A stretch of DNA of 64,000 nucleotides from Aminiphilus circumscriptus DSM 16581 (GCF_000526375.1 NZ_JAFY01000002.1:248001-312000), one strand, 5' to 3'. Shown: positions 44,052 to 53,300, counted from the first letter of the stretch. Notes: a model not told the origin generated them from the sequence alone. A program made the numbers and translations.

Positions 44052-44993
44052 ATGACACTCACGGGTCTTCTCCTCTGCGCCGGTACGGCTATCTGCTGGG
44101 CCTCGTCGCCGCTCCTCCTCCGGGAAGGCATGAAGAGCTTCTCCTACCAGGAAATCAACGCCGTGCGTTCCCTCGGCTTTCTCGGCGGATCCATCGTGGT
44201 CCTCCTGGCGCTTCTGGGCACGTCCGCAACCTTCCCCACCTCGCCCTTCCTCCTGAGCGTCGTGCTCTGCAACGTCCTTCTCGGCAACATCCTCGGCGAT
44301 GTGGCCTATTTCGCCGCCATCAAGAGCATCGGTGTGAGCCGCGCCGTGGCCATCTCCAGTGCCTATCCCCTTGTGGTGACCGCCGTTTCCTGGCTGTGGC
44401 TCGGCGAGCACATCACGCTCCATGTCCTGGCGGGAACAGTGTGCATTGTCCTCGGCCTCGTCTTTCTGCGCATGGAAGGACACGACAGAGAACGACCACA
44501 GGCCGCCACAAAGGGGTTTCTGCTCTCCATCCTGGCCGCTCTCTGCTGGGGCATCGGCATCCCCATCTCCAAGTGGCTCATCTCTTCCGCCGGCATGGAC
44601 CCCGCGACCTTCAACTTCCTCCGGGCCCTGACGCTCGTCCCGCTCACCTGGGGGATCTGGCTCGCCTCCGCGAAGGGACGCCGGGAGGCGAAAAACTTCT
44701 TCTCCCGGCGCGATGAAACCAGCAGGGTGGACAACGCGGTTTCCGCGGGGAAAACCCTTGCCCTGCGGCGTCTCAGCGTCGTTCTGGCAGGGGTTGTAGG
44801 GCTTTCTCTGGGAGGCGTGCTCTTCACGCTCTCGCTGCGGACAGCACCGGTGTCGCTGGTGACACCCATCACCGCCACGAGCCCGTTTCTGACGGCCCTC
44901 TTTTCCTTCTTCGTCCTGCGGGAGCCCACCCGGGCCGTGCAGTGGGCGGGCATCGCCTTCATCGTGGGAGGATCCGCCACCATCGGCATGTGA
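44052..44993 (+). CDS. DMT superfamily (EamA) transporter
   Basis: A 313-residue ten-span transporter with two EamA repeats (the second begins GFLLSILAALCWGIGIPISKW near residue 150). Repeat-end motifs are VVTAVSWLWLGEHITL and FLTALFSFFVLREPTR. The ATG at 44052 follows GAAGG by about eleven bases; the longer frame to 43923 would overlap the promoter. It is a single gene after the TRAP terminator. 44994-45214 downstream has no gene; a small CCCC/GGGG hairpin near 45210-45222 may terminate it. The substrate is unknown. Confidence 0.85.
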   Translation: MTLTGLLLCAGTAICWASSPLLLREGMKSFSYQEINAVRSLGFLGGSIVVLLALLGTSATFPTSPFLLSVVLCNVLLGNILGDVAYFAAIKSIGVSRAVAISSAYPLVVTAVSWLWLGEHITLHVLAGTVCIVLGLVFLRMEGHDRERPQAATKGFLLSILAALCWGIGIPISKWLISSAGMDPATFNFLRALTLVPLTWGIWLASAKGRREAKNFFSRRDETSRVDNAVSAGKTLALRRLSVVLAGVVGLSLGGVLFTLSLRTAPVSLVTPITATSPFLTALFSFFVLREPTRAVQWAGIAFIVGGSATIGM

Positions 44994-45214
44994 GCCCATG
45001 CAGGAACTCTGCTCAAGCACACGAAACTCCTCGCCATGCCGCACACACTTCAGAACTCGTCTTTTCCGGAGAGACCTACTTCATCGACAAATCCGCATCC
45101 GGCGTCGTCTCTGCCTTGCCGCACATGTGAACAGACGCATGGCCTATGATTACGCAGCATCGCCCCCGCCGCCCCGAGCGGGCAATGGCACAGGTGCATC
45201 GTTTTTTCACCCCT

Positions 45215-46381
45215 CTAGGGGGCTTTCATTGAGGAGTCCATCCGGACAGCCCGAAGTACAGGATCGAGACGCCCCCAAGTCGTGAAGACGGTCACCGCCA
45301 GGTGGAGTTCGCTGCCGTCAGAAGCGATGAAGAGCCGGGCCGAGAGGGGCATGGATGAGGCGTGCTCCGTCCCGGGCCGGAGTGGGTAGAGCAGACCTGT
45401 GAACCTTCTCCCCCGCTTGTCCAGGGTGAGGCGAAAAGGATTGTCCCCCCTGGTTGCTGCCGTCAGGGAGCCGTATCCCGACACCTGGACGAACAAGTCC
45501 AGATCCTTCTCCGTGCGGAGAAGCACCCCGTCGGGAGCATCGAAACGCCACCGCCCTTCGGCGAGGCGCTGCAGTTCCCGCAGGCTCTCCGGATGGTACG
45601 TGGTCGGGTCGAAGCGCTCGTCCAGCACATACCGGGCGAGGGCGCTCCCCCCGAAGAGCAAAAGCAGCACCGCCACGAAGCCGAACAGGGCGAGCCTGGA
45701 CGGGGCTTCCGGGACAAGCCCGCACGATTCCGCTCGAACGAAGAGGGAACGCCCCGCCTCCAATGTGGTCTTTCCTTCATGTCCATCGTCACCGCCGCTG
45801 TCGTTTTCGCACTCCCCATCCCCTCCATCGTCATTTTCTCCGGAAAGGACTTCCTTTTCCGCGCCGCTCTTTTCGTCGGGGAAGAGACCGACACCTGTGG
45901 AGACAAGGAAAAGAAAGGCGAAGAGCGCCGCGTCGAGGAGGTTGAAGAAGATCCACCAGCCTCCCGTGAGTGTTCCGCTGTAGGCCCGAAGCACGACACC
46001 CCCGGTCTGTCCCATGGAGAAGAAGGGCTCCCGTAGAAGGCCGTCCGCGATCTCAAAGATCCAGTAGAAGGGAGAATCCGCCGGAGTGGCGTGCACCGCT
46101 CCGGCCACGAGAAGCTGCACCCACCCGTAGACCAGGGCTCCCGCGAAGGCAAGCCACAGACGCTGTCCAAAAGCCCATAACCGGAGCGGATCGCCCCGCC
46201 CCAGACGCCCTGCGCCGTATCCGGCGATGCCCCCCGCGAGCATTCCCGCAAGCCCCGGCAGCGCGCAGACATCGGCCCGAAAGATGCCGAGCACGGCACC
46301 ACAGATCGCACAAAACGTCATGGCTGGCATAAAGCGGAACACTGTCCACCTCACTCCGGACATCTCCTCCATCTCCGGCAC
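45215..46381 (-). CDS. multi-span membrane protein of unknown function
   Basis: A 388-residue protein starting at a GTG with GGGGAG seven bases upstream. Four to five membrane spans lie in residues 10-175. They are followed by an acidic, Gly-rich cytoplasmic or external linker (GENDDGGDGECENDSGGDDGH), one more span (LALFGFVAVLLLLFGGSALARYV) and a soluble C-terminal domain of about 130 residues with a beta-rich pattern. No family is recognised. The stop codon lies within a small hairpin near 45210. Confidence 0.6.
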   Translation of the reverse strand: MPEMEEMSGVRWTVFRFMPAMTFCAICGAVLGIFRADVCALPGLAGMLAGGIAGYGAGRLGRGDPLRLWAFGQRLWLAFAGALVYGWVQLLVAGAVHATPADSPFYWIFEIADGLLREPFFSMGQTGGVVLRAYSGTLTGGWWIFFNLLDAALFAFLFLVSTGVGLFPDEKSGAEKEVLSGENDDGGDGECENDSGGDDGHEGKTTLEAGRSLFVRAESCGLVPEAPSRLALFGFVAVLLLLFGGSALARYVLDERFDPTTYHPESLRELQRLAEGRWRFDAPDGVLLRTEKDLDLFVQVSGYGSLTAATRGDNPFRLTLDKRGRRFTGLLYPLRPGTEHASSMPLSARLFIASDGSELHLAVTVFTTWGRLDPVLRAVRMDSSMKAP

Positions 46382-46521
46382 GACGCCTCTCCCCTCTCCG
46401 CGTCTCTCGCATTTCCGACCCGCCCGGGAGTTCCCACGGATCTGCCCATGTCTTTACCTCTTCCAAGCAGCATTTTAGCACAGTTCCTCCTGTCCTTCGG
46501 AATCCTTCGGAGAAGTGTTCG

Positions 46522-46611
46522 GGAAACCCTGAATAAAGGCCTTTCGATTTCCCTTGACTCGGGTCGCATCAGGCTCTGCGAGGCGCCCTCGTAGCCTTAT
46601 TCAGAGATTCC
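46522..46611. mobile_element. 90-bp IS5-derived MITE with 4-bp target duplication
   Basis: Ends GGAAACCCTGAATAA and TTATTCAGAGATTCC are inverted repeats. They match the ends of the degenerate IS5-family element at 53376-54556. TTCG occurs on both sides (46518-46521 and 46612-46615), the target duplication. A second copy in inverse orientation lies at 59016-59114. The rest of 46382-46684 holds no gene. Confidence 0.85.
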
Positions 46612-46617
46612 TTCGGG

Positions 46618-46623
46618 TATAAT
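46618..46623 (+). promoter_or_regulatory. -10 box of the cbiC-cbiD promoter
   Basis: TATAAT lies seven bases after the MITE end, 62 bases before cbiC. Any -35 would fall inside the MITE. Confidence 0.45.
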
Positions 46624-46684
46624 GAACGTCATCCCTGCAACCGAGAGTGAACACGGGACATACCTTTCTCCGAGGAGGCAGCCC

Positions 46685-47314
46685 ATGACTTTTTCCTACG
46701 AACAGAAACCTCAGGCAATCGAGGACGCCAGCTTCGCCATGATCCAAACGGTTCTGGCGAGCTACGCCGTTCCGGAAGCACTGCTTCCGGTGGTGATCCG
46801 CGTGGTCCACGCGGGGGCGGATTTTTCTCTCGCCTCCCTTGTGACCGTGGGAGGAACGACCGTGCCGGACCTTGCGGCGCGTCTGCACCGGGGGGGACGG
46901 CTCTTCTGCGACGTCTCCATGCTCGCTGCGGGCATCTCCAGGAAAATCACCGCCGCCTGCGGACTCGATCCCTTCGCCTCGGTACACGACGAGAGCGTCG
47001 CCGAAAAGGCCGCCGCCAAGGGCATCACCCGGGCCATGGCTGCGGTGGACATGGCCGTGGCCCAAGGGGTGCGCCTCTTTGCTTTCGGCAACGCCCCCAC
47101 GGCGCTCTTCCGCCTGCTCGAACACGCCCGGGAGGGCGCACCGGTGGACGCGGTGATCGGCATGCCCGTGGGATTCGTGGGAGCCGCGGACAGCAAGGAG
47201 GCCCTTCTGGCCTCGGGGCTGCCCTGTCTGACCCTCCGTGGCCCCCGGGGCGGCTCCAACCTCTGCGCGGCGGCGCTCAACGCCCTGCTCCGTCTGGACG
47301 CTCCGGCGTCCTGA
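46685..47314 (+). CDS. cbiC: cobalt-precorrin-8 methylmutase
   Basis: A 209-residue CbiC/CobH protein that moves a methyl group from C-11 to C-12 in anaerobic cobalamin synthesis. VVIRVVHAGADFSLASL contains the catalytic His. GMPVGFVGAADSKEAL and LRGPRGGSNLCAAALNALL are conserved substrate-binding segments. The ATG at 46685 has GAGGAGG six bases upstream. cbiD follows after 25 bases; the other cob/cbi genes are not in the window. Confidence 0.93.
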   Translation: MTFSYEQKPQAIEDASFAMIQTVLASYAVPEALLPVVIRVVHAGADFSLASLVTVGGTTVPDLAARLHRGGRLFCDVSMLAAGISRKITAACGLDPFASVHDESVAEKAAAKGITRAMAAVDMAVAQGVRLFAFGNAPTALFRLLEHAREGAPVDAVIGMPVGFVGAADSKEALLASGLPCLTLRGPRGGSNLCAAALNALLRLDAPAS

Positions 47315-47339
47315 AGAGCGAAACGTCCGGAGCAGGGAC

Positions 47340-48629
47340 ATGGAGGAGAGACAGGGGAAAAATCTCCGCTACGGATTCACCACCGGCACGGCGGCCACGG
47401 CGGCGGCTCTTGCCGCCGTGCGCTGGCTCCTCGGGAGGCCCTGTCGTACCGTGACGGTGGAGCTGCCGGAGGGACGCCGTCTTCCTCTTCCCGTGGCGGG
47501 AGTGCACTCCCTGGAAAAGGGGAACGGCGAAGGCGCCGAAGCCTGGGTGATCAAGGACGGCGGCGATGACCCGGACGTCACCTCCGGGCTCGCCATCGTC
47601 GCCTCGGTGCAGCTGCTCGACGAAGAGCGCATCGAGATCCGCGGCGGCGAGGGCGTGGGCGTCGTGACGAAGAAGGGCCTTCCCGTGCCGGTAGGGGAAC
47701 CGGCCATCAATCCGGGACCGCGGGCGATGTTGGTGCGGAATCTCGCCGCCGAACTCGGACCGGGGCGCGGCGCGGTGGTGACCGTCTCCGTTCCCGAGGG
47801 GCGCGCCGTGGCGGCCCGGACTTACAATCCGCGCCTCGGCGTGGAGGGGGGCATCTCCATTCTCGGCACCCGGGGCATCGTGGTGCCCATGAGCGAGGAG
47901 GCCCTTGTGGCGACCATCTTCACCGAGTTGGACGTGCTCGCCGCATCGGGGCGCACCGCCTGCTGCCTTGTCCCCGGAAACTACGGCGAGGCCACGGCCC
48001 GCAAACTTGGGGTCCCCGCGGAGGCCCTGGTGAAGACGAGCAACTTCCTGGGCTATTCCCTGGAGAAACTCTCCCACATGGGCGAGGAGGGGAAGGGCGG
48101 ACGCATCGACCATCTGCTGCTGGTGGGACAGGTGGGAAAACTCCTCAAGGTGGCGGGAGGATCGCTCCACACATCGAGCCGCTACAGCGACGGGCGTCTG
48201 GAGACGCTGGCCTCCTGCGCCGTCCTCGCCGGGGCGTCCCGGGAGGAGGTGGCGGCGATCCTCGAGGCGAACACCGCCGACGAGGCGGTGAACGCCCTTT
48301 TGGAAAAACCCTGGGCGGCGGAGACACTCGACCGGGTAGGCAGACGGATCGTGGCGGTGCTGCAGCGCTCCTGCAAAACCCTGCGCTGTATCGGCGTGGT
48401 GCTCTTTATCCTGCCGGACCGGATCGTGCACACCTCCGGCGAGGTGGCACATCTTCTCGCGACTTTGAGACAGAACGTTTCCTCCGAACCTCCTCCGGAG
48501 GAACCGGACGGAAGAGTTCCATGCGCCGGCGAAACGGCGGCGAAAAAGACGACGAAACCCGCAGACGATGCGAGAAGGCCATGCGCAACGGAGACGGACG
48601 AGAACACCGAAGAAGAGACGAAAGGATGA
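47340..48629 (+). CDS. cbiD: cobalt-precorrin-5B C1-methyltransferase
   Basis: A 429-residue CbiD protein, the SAM-dependent methylase of the anaerobic corrin pathway. Signatures: LRYGFTTGTAATAAALAAVRWL, VIKDGGDDPDVTSG, GVGVVTKKGLPVPVGEPAINPGPR, and GNYGEATARKLGVP. The ATG at 47340 has GGAG seven bases upstream. The last 60 residues form a charged Pro/Thr/Glu tail that is not part of the usual fold. Confidence 0.94.
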   Translation: MEERQGKNLRYGFTTGTAATAAALAAVRWLLGRPCRTVTVELPEGRRLPLPVAGVHSLEKGNGEGAEAWVIKDGGDDPDVTSGLAIVASVQLLDEERIEIRGGEGVGVVTKKGLPVPVGEPAINPGPRAMLVRNLAAELGPGRGAVVTVSVPEGRAVAARTYNPRLGVEGGISILGTRGIVVPMSEEALVATIFTELDVLAASGRTACCLVPGNYGEATARKLGVPAEALVKTSNFLGYSLEKLSHMGEEGKGGRIDHLLLVGQVGKLLKVAGGSLHTSSRYSDGRLETLASCAVLAGASREEVAAILEANTADEAVNALLEKPWAAETLDRVGRRIVAVLQRSCKTLRCIGVVLFILPDRIVHTSGEVAHLLATLRQNVSSEPPPEEPDGRVPCAGETAAKKTTKPADDARRPCATETDENTEEETKG

Positions 48630-48636
48630 CCCGGCC

Positions 48637-50130
48637 ATGACGAGGACCCGATCCGCCGCTCTTTCCGGTACCTTTCGAGATTCCGGCGCCCGCCATGTTC
48701 GGCGTGCACGGGTTCAATACTCACGAGGCGACATATCCGGCGCGCACATTCCGGACGTCTCCGGCGGCTCCGGCACGGCGCGGGCAACCGCCCTGCGCCT
48801 CCTCGTTCTCTGTGTCCTCACCCTCCTGTGCTTCGGAACGGATGCAGTATCGGCCAAGGAATTTCCGGAGATCCTCGATCTGCACCGCCTTCCCCAGGAG
48901 CCGCTCCTCTATCTCTCCGGAGATCCCGCGACACCTTTCGTGGACGAGGAGGTCCAGAAAGAGAAGGCGCAGGCGTTCCTCGAAAAGCACTTCGCGCCGT
49001 GGAAACGCACCGCACCGGCCCACACGGTGGAAGACCTCCTCTGGCCCTTCAAGGCCTACGGAAATCGCGAGGGGTTCGGCGAAAACCTGCGCCTCCGCTC
49101 TCCAAACTGGGTGGCCGCCATGCGGACGAATGTCCGGGAGGAGGCCTTCGGAAGCCTTAACCGTCCCGCCGTGGCGCTCCAGGAGACATCGCTCCGCCTC
49201 TTCCCCACGGACAAGCCCTTTTTTCTCGATTCCGACATGGCCGGCGAGGGCTATCCCTTCGACTACCTCCAGAATTCGGCGGTGAAGCCCGGCGAGGCGC
49301 TCTTCGTCTCCCACGCCTCCGCCGACGGCGCCTGGTTCTTCTGCGAGACCGCCTACGCCGCTGGATGGGTGGACGCGCGGCATCTGGCCTTCGTGGACGC
49401 GGCCTTCATGGAACGCTGGCAGCGCGGCCCCTGGCTCGTGGTGTGCCGCAACACCGTCCCCGTGGCACTGTTTCAGCCCGACGACGAGCCCGGAACGTTC
49501 CGTTTCACCGCCCCCCTGGGGACACTGCTTCCCGTCGCGGGAGATCCGTTGCTCGGTGCCTTCCGCTTCGTGAACATTCCTGTGCGGAACGAAAACGGAA
49601 TGGCCGCCATCCATCGGGGGGTGCTTCCCGAAGGAGCGGCGGCGCCCTGGCCCCTTTCCTTCACAGGATGGAACGCGGCGCGCCTCGCCGGAGAGATCAT
49701 GGGGGAACCCTACGGTTGGGGAGGGCTGCTTCAGAACAGGGACTGTTCCGCCACGACAAGGGATCTGCTGGCCCCCTTCGGCGTATGGCTTCCCCGCAAC
49801 TCCGCGGCCCAGGCGAAGAGCGGCACGCGGTTTCCCCTGGAGGGGCTTCCCGTGGCGGAAAAGAAGGCGCGCCTCCTCGCGGAGGGACTCCCTTTCCGGA
49901 CGCTGGTGGCACTTCGGGGGCACATCATGCTCTACATCGGCTCCTGGAGAGGTGAACCGGTGGTCCTCCACACCACCTGGGGCGTGCGGACCCTGAAGGA
50001 CGGCAGAGAAGGGCGACACGTCATCGGCAAAACGGTGATCACCACCCTCACCCCCGGCGCGGAACTTCCGGACCTGCATCCGTCGGGAACCATCGGCGAG
50101 CGGATCACGGGGTTCACGGTGCTCTTCTGA
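48637..50130 (+). CDS. NlpC/P60 family peptidoglycan hydrolase with SH3 domains
   Basis: A 497-residue exported protein. An internal signal/anchor segment (ATALRLLVLCVLTLLCFG) lies at residues about 47-64. It is followed by an N-terminal stabilising domain, two SH3b domains (residues about 170-330) and a C-terminal NlpC/P60 peptidase. The catalytic Cys is in LLQNRDCSATTRDLL and the His in LRGHIMLYIG, with a second His in VLHTTWG. This architecture cleaves gamma-D-Glu-diamino acid bonds in murein peptides. It follows cbiD by seven bases, but a functional link is not evident. Confidence 0.85.
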   Translation: MTRTRSAALSGTFRDSGARHVRRARVQYSRGDISGAHIPDVSGGSGTARATALRLLVLCVLTLLCFGTDAVSAKEFPEILDLHRLPQEPLLYLSGDPATPFVDEEVQKEKAQAFLEKHFAPWKRTAPAHTVEDLLWPFKAYGNREGFGENLRLRSPNWVAAMRTNVREEAFGSLNRPAVALQETSLRLFPTDKPFFLDSDMAGEGYPFDYLQNSAVKPGEALFVSHASADGAWFFCETAYAAGWVDARHLAFVDAAFMERWQRGPWLVVCRNTVPVALFQPDDEPGTFRFTAPLGTLLPVAGDPLLGAFRFVNIPVRNENGMAAIHRGVLPEGAAAPWPLSFTGWNAARLAGEIMGEPYGWGGLLQNRDCSATTRDLLAPFGVWLPRNSAAQAKSGTRFPLEGLPVAEKKARLLAEGLPFRTLVALRGHIMLYIGSWRGEPVVLHTTWGVRTLKDGREGRHVIGKTVITTLTPGAELPDLHPSGTIGERITGFTVLF

Positions 50131-50131
50131 C

Positions 50132-50635
50132 ATGACGCTTCTTCGAGGCTTTCCTCCCATCGCCCGGAGCGACGCGACCCGTCTTGTCCTGGGCAGCATG
50201 CCCAGCGAGACATCCCTGGCGAAGGGCGAGTATTACGGCCATCCGCGCAACGCCTTCTGGCCGATTCTCGGAGCTCTGCTCGGTTTCGATCCCGGCGCGC
50301 CCTACGCCGAGCGTTGCGAGGCCCTTCACCGAGCCCGCATCGCCCTCTGGGACGTCCTCGCCTGCTGCGAACGGCCGGGAAGCCTCGATGCGGACATCGT
50401 GGCATCCTCCATCGTTCCCAACGACTTCGGCACCTTCTTCGCGGCCCATCCGCAGATCCGCGTCCTCTATTTCAACGGAAGCACCGCGGAAAACGCCTTC
50501 CGCCGCCACGTGCGTCCTCGTCTCCCAGAGCCGCTGAGGGCGCTCCCAACGCTGAGGCTCCCCTCCACCAGCCCGGCCCACGCGGGCCGCTCCTTCGAGG
50601 CAAAACGCGCCGCCTGGTCGTGTCTTGTGGAATAA
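50132..50635 (+). CDS. DNA-deoxyinosine glycosylase (uracil-DNA glycosylase superfamily, family 6)
   Basis: A 167-residue HDG-type glycosylase. Motif A is LVLGSMPSETSLAKGEYYGH with NAFWPILG following, and motif B is LPSTSPAHA near the C-terminus. These match hypoxanthine-DNA glycosylases, which excise deaminated bases for repair. The gene is complete, but its 3' part (from 50445) is one copy of a 220-bp repeat whose other copy ends the downstream island. The element therefore inserted in this gene and restored its end. Confidence 0.85.
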   Translation: MTLLRGFPPIARSDATRLVLGSMPSETSLAKGEYYGHPRNAFWPILGALLGFDPGAPYAERCEALHRARIALWDVLACCERPGSLDADIVASSIVPNDFGTFFAAHPQIRVLYFNGSTAENAFRRHVRPRLPEPLRALPTLRLPSTSPAHAGRSFEAKRAAWSCLVE

Positions 50636-50664
50636 TCTTTCCGCAGCTGTTATCGACGCAAAAA
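50445..50664 (+). repeat. 220-bp direct repeat, left (functional) copy
   Basis: It covers the last 191 bases of the glycosylase gene plus 29 downstream bases. It matches 59224-59443 without gaps; eight differences were counted by eye. Together the copies bound the 8.56-kb island. This copy keeps the reading frame. Confidence 0.9.
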
Positions 50665-50696
50665 AGTTGTGTGCATCACGTTGCGCAAAAAGGTTT

Positions 50697-50963
50697 TCAT
50701 GGTGTTTGGCGGCCGTCTGCGGCGGATTCCACCCCCTCCGGCGTGTGTTTCCATATCCAGTCGACAAGCTTCTGCTTCGAGCCAATGTAGTTGGTGATGT
50801 ATTTCGGCCGCTGTTCCGGCGACGGCTCCTCGGCAGCCGCCTCGCCCTGGGCCTCGAGCGCCTCGAAGTCCAGGTCAAGGGCGGCATCCGTTTCGAGGAG
50901 GAACGCCAGCCGGTCACTCGGTTGGGAAAAGCTCCATTCGGTTCTCCGGTCATGTCGCGACAA
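50697..50963 (-). pseudogene. N-terminal fragment of a D12-class DNA adenine methyltransferase
   Basis: The fragment has a polar N-terminal part and then KYITNYIGSKQKLVDWIWKH, the opening motif of Dam/D12-class N6-adenine methyltransferases (SAM-binding loop). It ends soon after TPEGV at 50697, losing the catalytic DPPY region. The upstream extension on the minus strand (50964-51110) has no clear start. It is a prophage- or island-type gene truncated at the island's left side. Confidence 0.6.
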
Positions 50964-51178
50964 ACCCGGTTGATGCCGGTGGGCGGTCGGCCCGTGCCCG
51001 GGGTGAACCCCGAAATCAGGCAGAGAGCCCTGTCGCTTGGATACCTACCGGAGACCGTCGAAAAGTGTCGGAGGGGGAATCACCTCGGGGGCTGTAAAAA
51101 CCAAAATTGGGGTTTGACCAAGCCACCCTGCTTGCAGTATGTTACTTGATGGACGAGTGGACATGCTTGAAAGGGTGA

Positions 51179-51364
51179 ATGATGCAGACCAAGTGGCTGA
51201 CAGTCATTAAAGCGGCGGAATACCTGAAAATGGGTATCTATAAGCTGGCCCAAGAAGGCAAACTGCCGACGCACAAGGTCGGGCGGCAAGGGCGGTTCGA
51301 TGCGAAGGAACTCGATAGGTGGCTCAAGTCCGGCAAACTGGCTTCCCGAGAGGAGCGCAGATGA
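51179..51364 (+). CDS. excisionase-like helix-turn-helix protein
   Basis: A 61-residue MerR-like/helix-turn-helix 17 protein. [34 protein letters not shown] is the excisionase-type DNA-binding fold. ATG ATG starts at 51179/51182 after AAGGGTG. Its TGA overlaps the ATG of the integrase, so the pair is coupled. It may direct recombination or regulate the integrase. Such a partner is unusual for integron integrases. Confidence 0.75.
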   Translation: MMQTKWLTVIKAAEYLKMGIYKLAQEGKLPTHKVGRQGRFDAKELDRWLKSGKLASREERR

Positions 51365-52417
51365 TGGCTTCAGGTGTTCACGCAAGCCTCACGGATTCTC
51401 CAGTGAGAGGGAATGAATCCCTTCCATCCCTTGGGGATAGGCAGGTTGGTTGCGCCCGCCGACCCAAGCTGCTTGACCAGTTGCGCGAATCCTTGAGGTC
51501 GCGCCATTACAGTCCGCGTACGGAGCAGACCTATTGCCATTGGGTCAGACGCTACATCCACTTTCACAACATCCGCCACCCCGCCGAAATGGCCGAACCG
51601 GAAATCAACGCCTTCCTGACGCATCTGGCTACGAAGGAAAAGGTAAGCGCCTCCACTCAGAACCAGGCGCTTTCCGCGCTGCTTTTCCTTTATCGTCACG
51701 TCCTCGGTCGTGAAGTGGGCGACCTGGGCGAAGTCATCCGCGCCCGCAAACCCAAACGCCTGCCTGTGGTCATGACCCGCGATGAAGTGAAAGCCGTGCT
51801 GACGAACCTGACCGGCGATAAGTGGCTCATGGCCTCGCTGATGTACGGCGCGGGACTGCGACTGATGGAATGTTTGCGTCTGCGCGTGCAGGACATCGAT
51901 TTCTCCAGAAACGAAATCCTCGTCCGCGACGGCAAGGGGGCGAAAGACCGTATCACTATGCTGCCCGAGTCGCTCAAAGCCCAGCTGCAACAGCACCTCA
52001 AAACCGTCAAGGCAATCCACGAGCGCGACCTGGCCGACGGTTGGGGTCGCGTTCACCTGCCAGACGCCCTCGACCGTAAATACCCCCAACGCTCCCAAGG
52101 AGTGGCGCTGGCAATGGATCTTTCCGCAGGAGAACCGCTGGAAAAACCCAAAGACGGGCGAAGAGGGACGCCATCACGTTCACGAATCGATCATCCAGAA
52201 GGCGGTCAACGGCGCGGTGAAAAGGGTCGGCTTGGCCAAACGGGCCACCTGCCACACATTCCGTCATTCCTTCGCCACGCAACTCCTGGAATCGGGCTAC
52301 GACATCAGGACAGTTCAGGAACTTCTCGGTCACAAGGACGTCAAGACTACGATGATTTACACCCATGTCCTGAACCGGGGCGGCAAGGGCGTTAAAAGTC
52401 CGGTGGACGATTTGTAG
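51361..52417 (+). pseudogene. intI: integron-type integrase (IntI) with one frameshift
   Basis: Tyrosine recombinase of the integron group: [59 protein letters not shown], the catalytic Arg in [22 protein letters not shown] (H-x-x-R) and the nucleophile in [13 protein letters not shown]. The IntI-specific insert ([20 protein letters not shown]) is present only if one C is removed from CCCCC at 52083-52087. The listed reading frame breaks there and the 3' half resumes in another frame (to 52417). All catalytic residues survive. The frameshift may be real, reversible or a sequence error. The gene has the same direction as the cassette that follows. Confidence 0.85.
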
Positions 52418-52589
52418 AGGAGGAGCGAAGGTGTCTTATATAAAAGCCATATATCCCCCCGTGTTCAGTGCAGAACATGGCCTAATCTTCTGCAAATGCA
52501 GGTGTTACGAGAGAATTGCAGGCGGGGTGTTATACCGCGATGTCGCGACCCAAAGGTGCTATGAAGAAACCATATAAACATTGTTAGGC
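52418..52589 (+). other. attI-like region ending in a GTTAGGC core site
   Basis: The 165 bases between intI and the cassette are non-coding. They end with GTTAGGC (52583-52589), a perfect GTTRRRY core, 17 bases before the next start codon. This is where a cassette boundary is expected (G/TTAGGC). The exact attI extent is unknown. Confidence 0.6.
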
Positions 52590-52605
52590 AGGAAGAATCA
52601 GGCTC

Positions 52606-53295
52606 ATGGCTAACGAAATCATATCTTACCTTGAAATGTGCCGCCGTGAAGGTGTCACCCTGCAGCGCGGGATGAACTTCGGCCTCGGTGGCAATCATTC
52701 GGTGATATTAATGTCGCTCCGACCCAACGCCCCTTACGAAGATGAGGTCCAGGACGGGGGCACAGTCCTGATTTACGAGGGCCATGATGAACCTCGGAGT
52801 ACTCGTGTACCTGACCCGAAGCGAGTTGACCAGCCTGAGCGTAGCCATACTAACACACTCACCCAGAATGGCCTGTTCTACCGTGCGGCACAGGAAGCGA
52901 AAGCTGGTCAGCGTCCGCCGGAACGCGTTCGGGTGTATGAGAAGCTGCGACAGGGCATCTGGTCTTACAATGGTATCTTCCATCTTGTTGATGCGTGGCG
53001 ACAGGTCAGTAATGGACGCCAAGTGTTCAAATTCAAGCTCGTAGCGGTGGAGGATGAGGAGGACCTGAATGTGCCGGCTCGATCCGAGGCAGCACGCCGG
53101 CGTGTTATTCCCACACATGTCAAGCTGGAGGTCTGGAAGCGGGACGGTGGACGATGCGTCGTCTGTGGGGCAACCGATGAGCTTCACTTTGATCACATCG
53201 TTCCCTACTCGAAAGGAGGCACATCCCTGGTAGCTCAAAATATTCAGTTGCTTTGCGCTCGCCACAACATGGAGAAGCGCGACCGAATACAATGA
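52606..53295 (+). CDS. integron cassette gene: SRA-like + HNH endonuclease
   Basis: A 229-residue protein. Residues about 15-150 (LQRGMNFGLGGNHSVILMS, GGTVLIYEGHDEP, TLTQNGLFYRAAQ, VRVYEKLRQGIWSYNGIFHLVDAWR) have the pattern of the bacterial SRA/YDG domain, which flips modified cytosines. Residues 168-229 form an HNH nuclease (IPTHVKLEVWKRDGGRCVVCG, LHFDHIVPYSKGG, NIQLLCARHN) with two zinc CxxC-type pairs. The family fits type IV, modification-dependent restriction. The gene fills the cassette between GTTAGGC (52583) and an attC (53301). Methylation dependence is inferred. Confidence 0.8.
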   Translation: MANEIISYLEMCRREGVTLQRGMNFGLGGNHSVILMSLRPNAPYEDEVQDGGTVLIYEGHDEPRSTRVPDPKRVDQPERSHTNTLTQNGLFYRAAQEAKAGQRPPERVRVYEKLRQGIWSYNGIFHLVDAWRQVSNGRQVFKFKLVAVEDEEDLNVPARSEAARRRVIPTHVKLEVWKRDGGRCVVCGATDELHFDHIVPYSKGGTSLVAQNIQLLCARHNMEKRDRIQ

Positions 53296-53300
53296 CGTCT

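Noticed and set aside
46382-46684. Cobalamin riboswitch upstream of cbiC
   Set aside because: No B12-box or conserved core was found; the space is taken by the MITE and a short leader.
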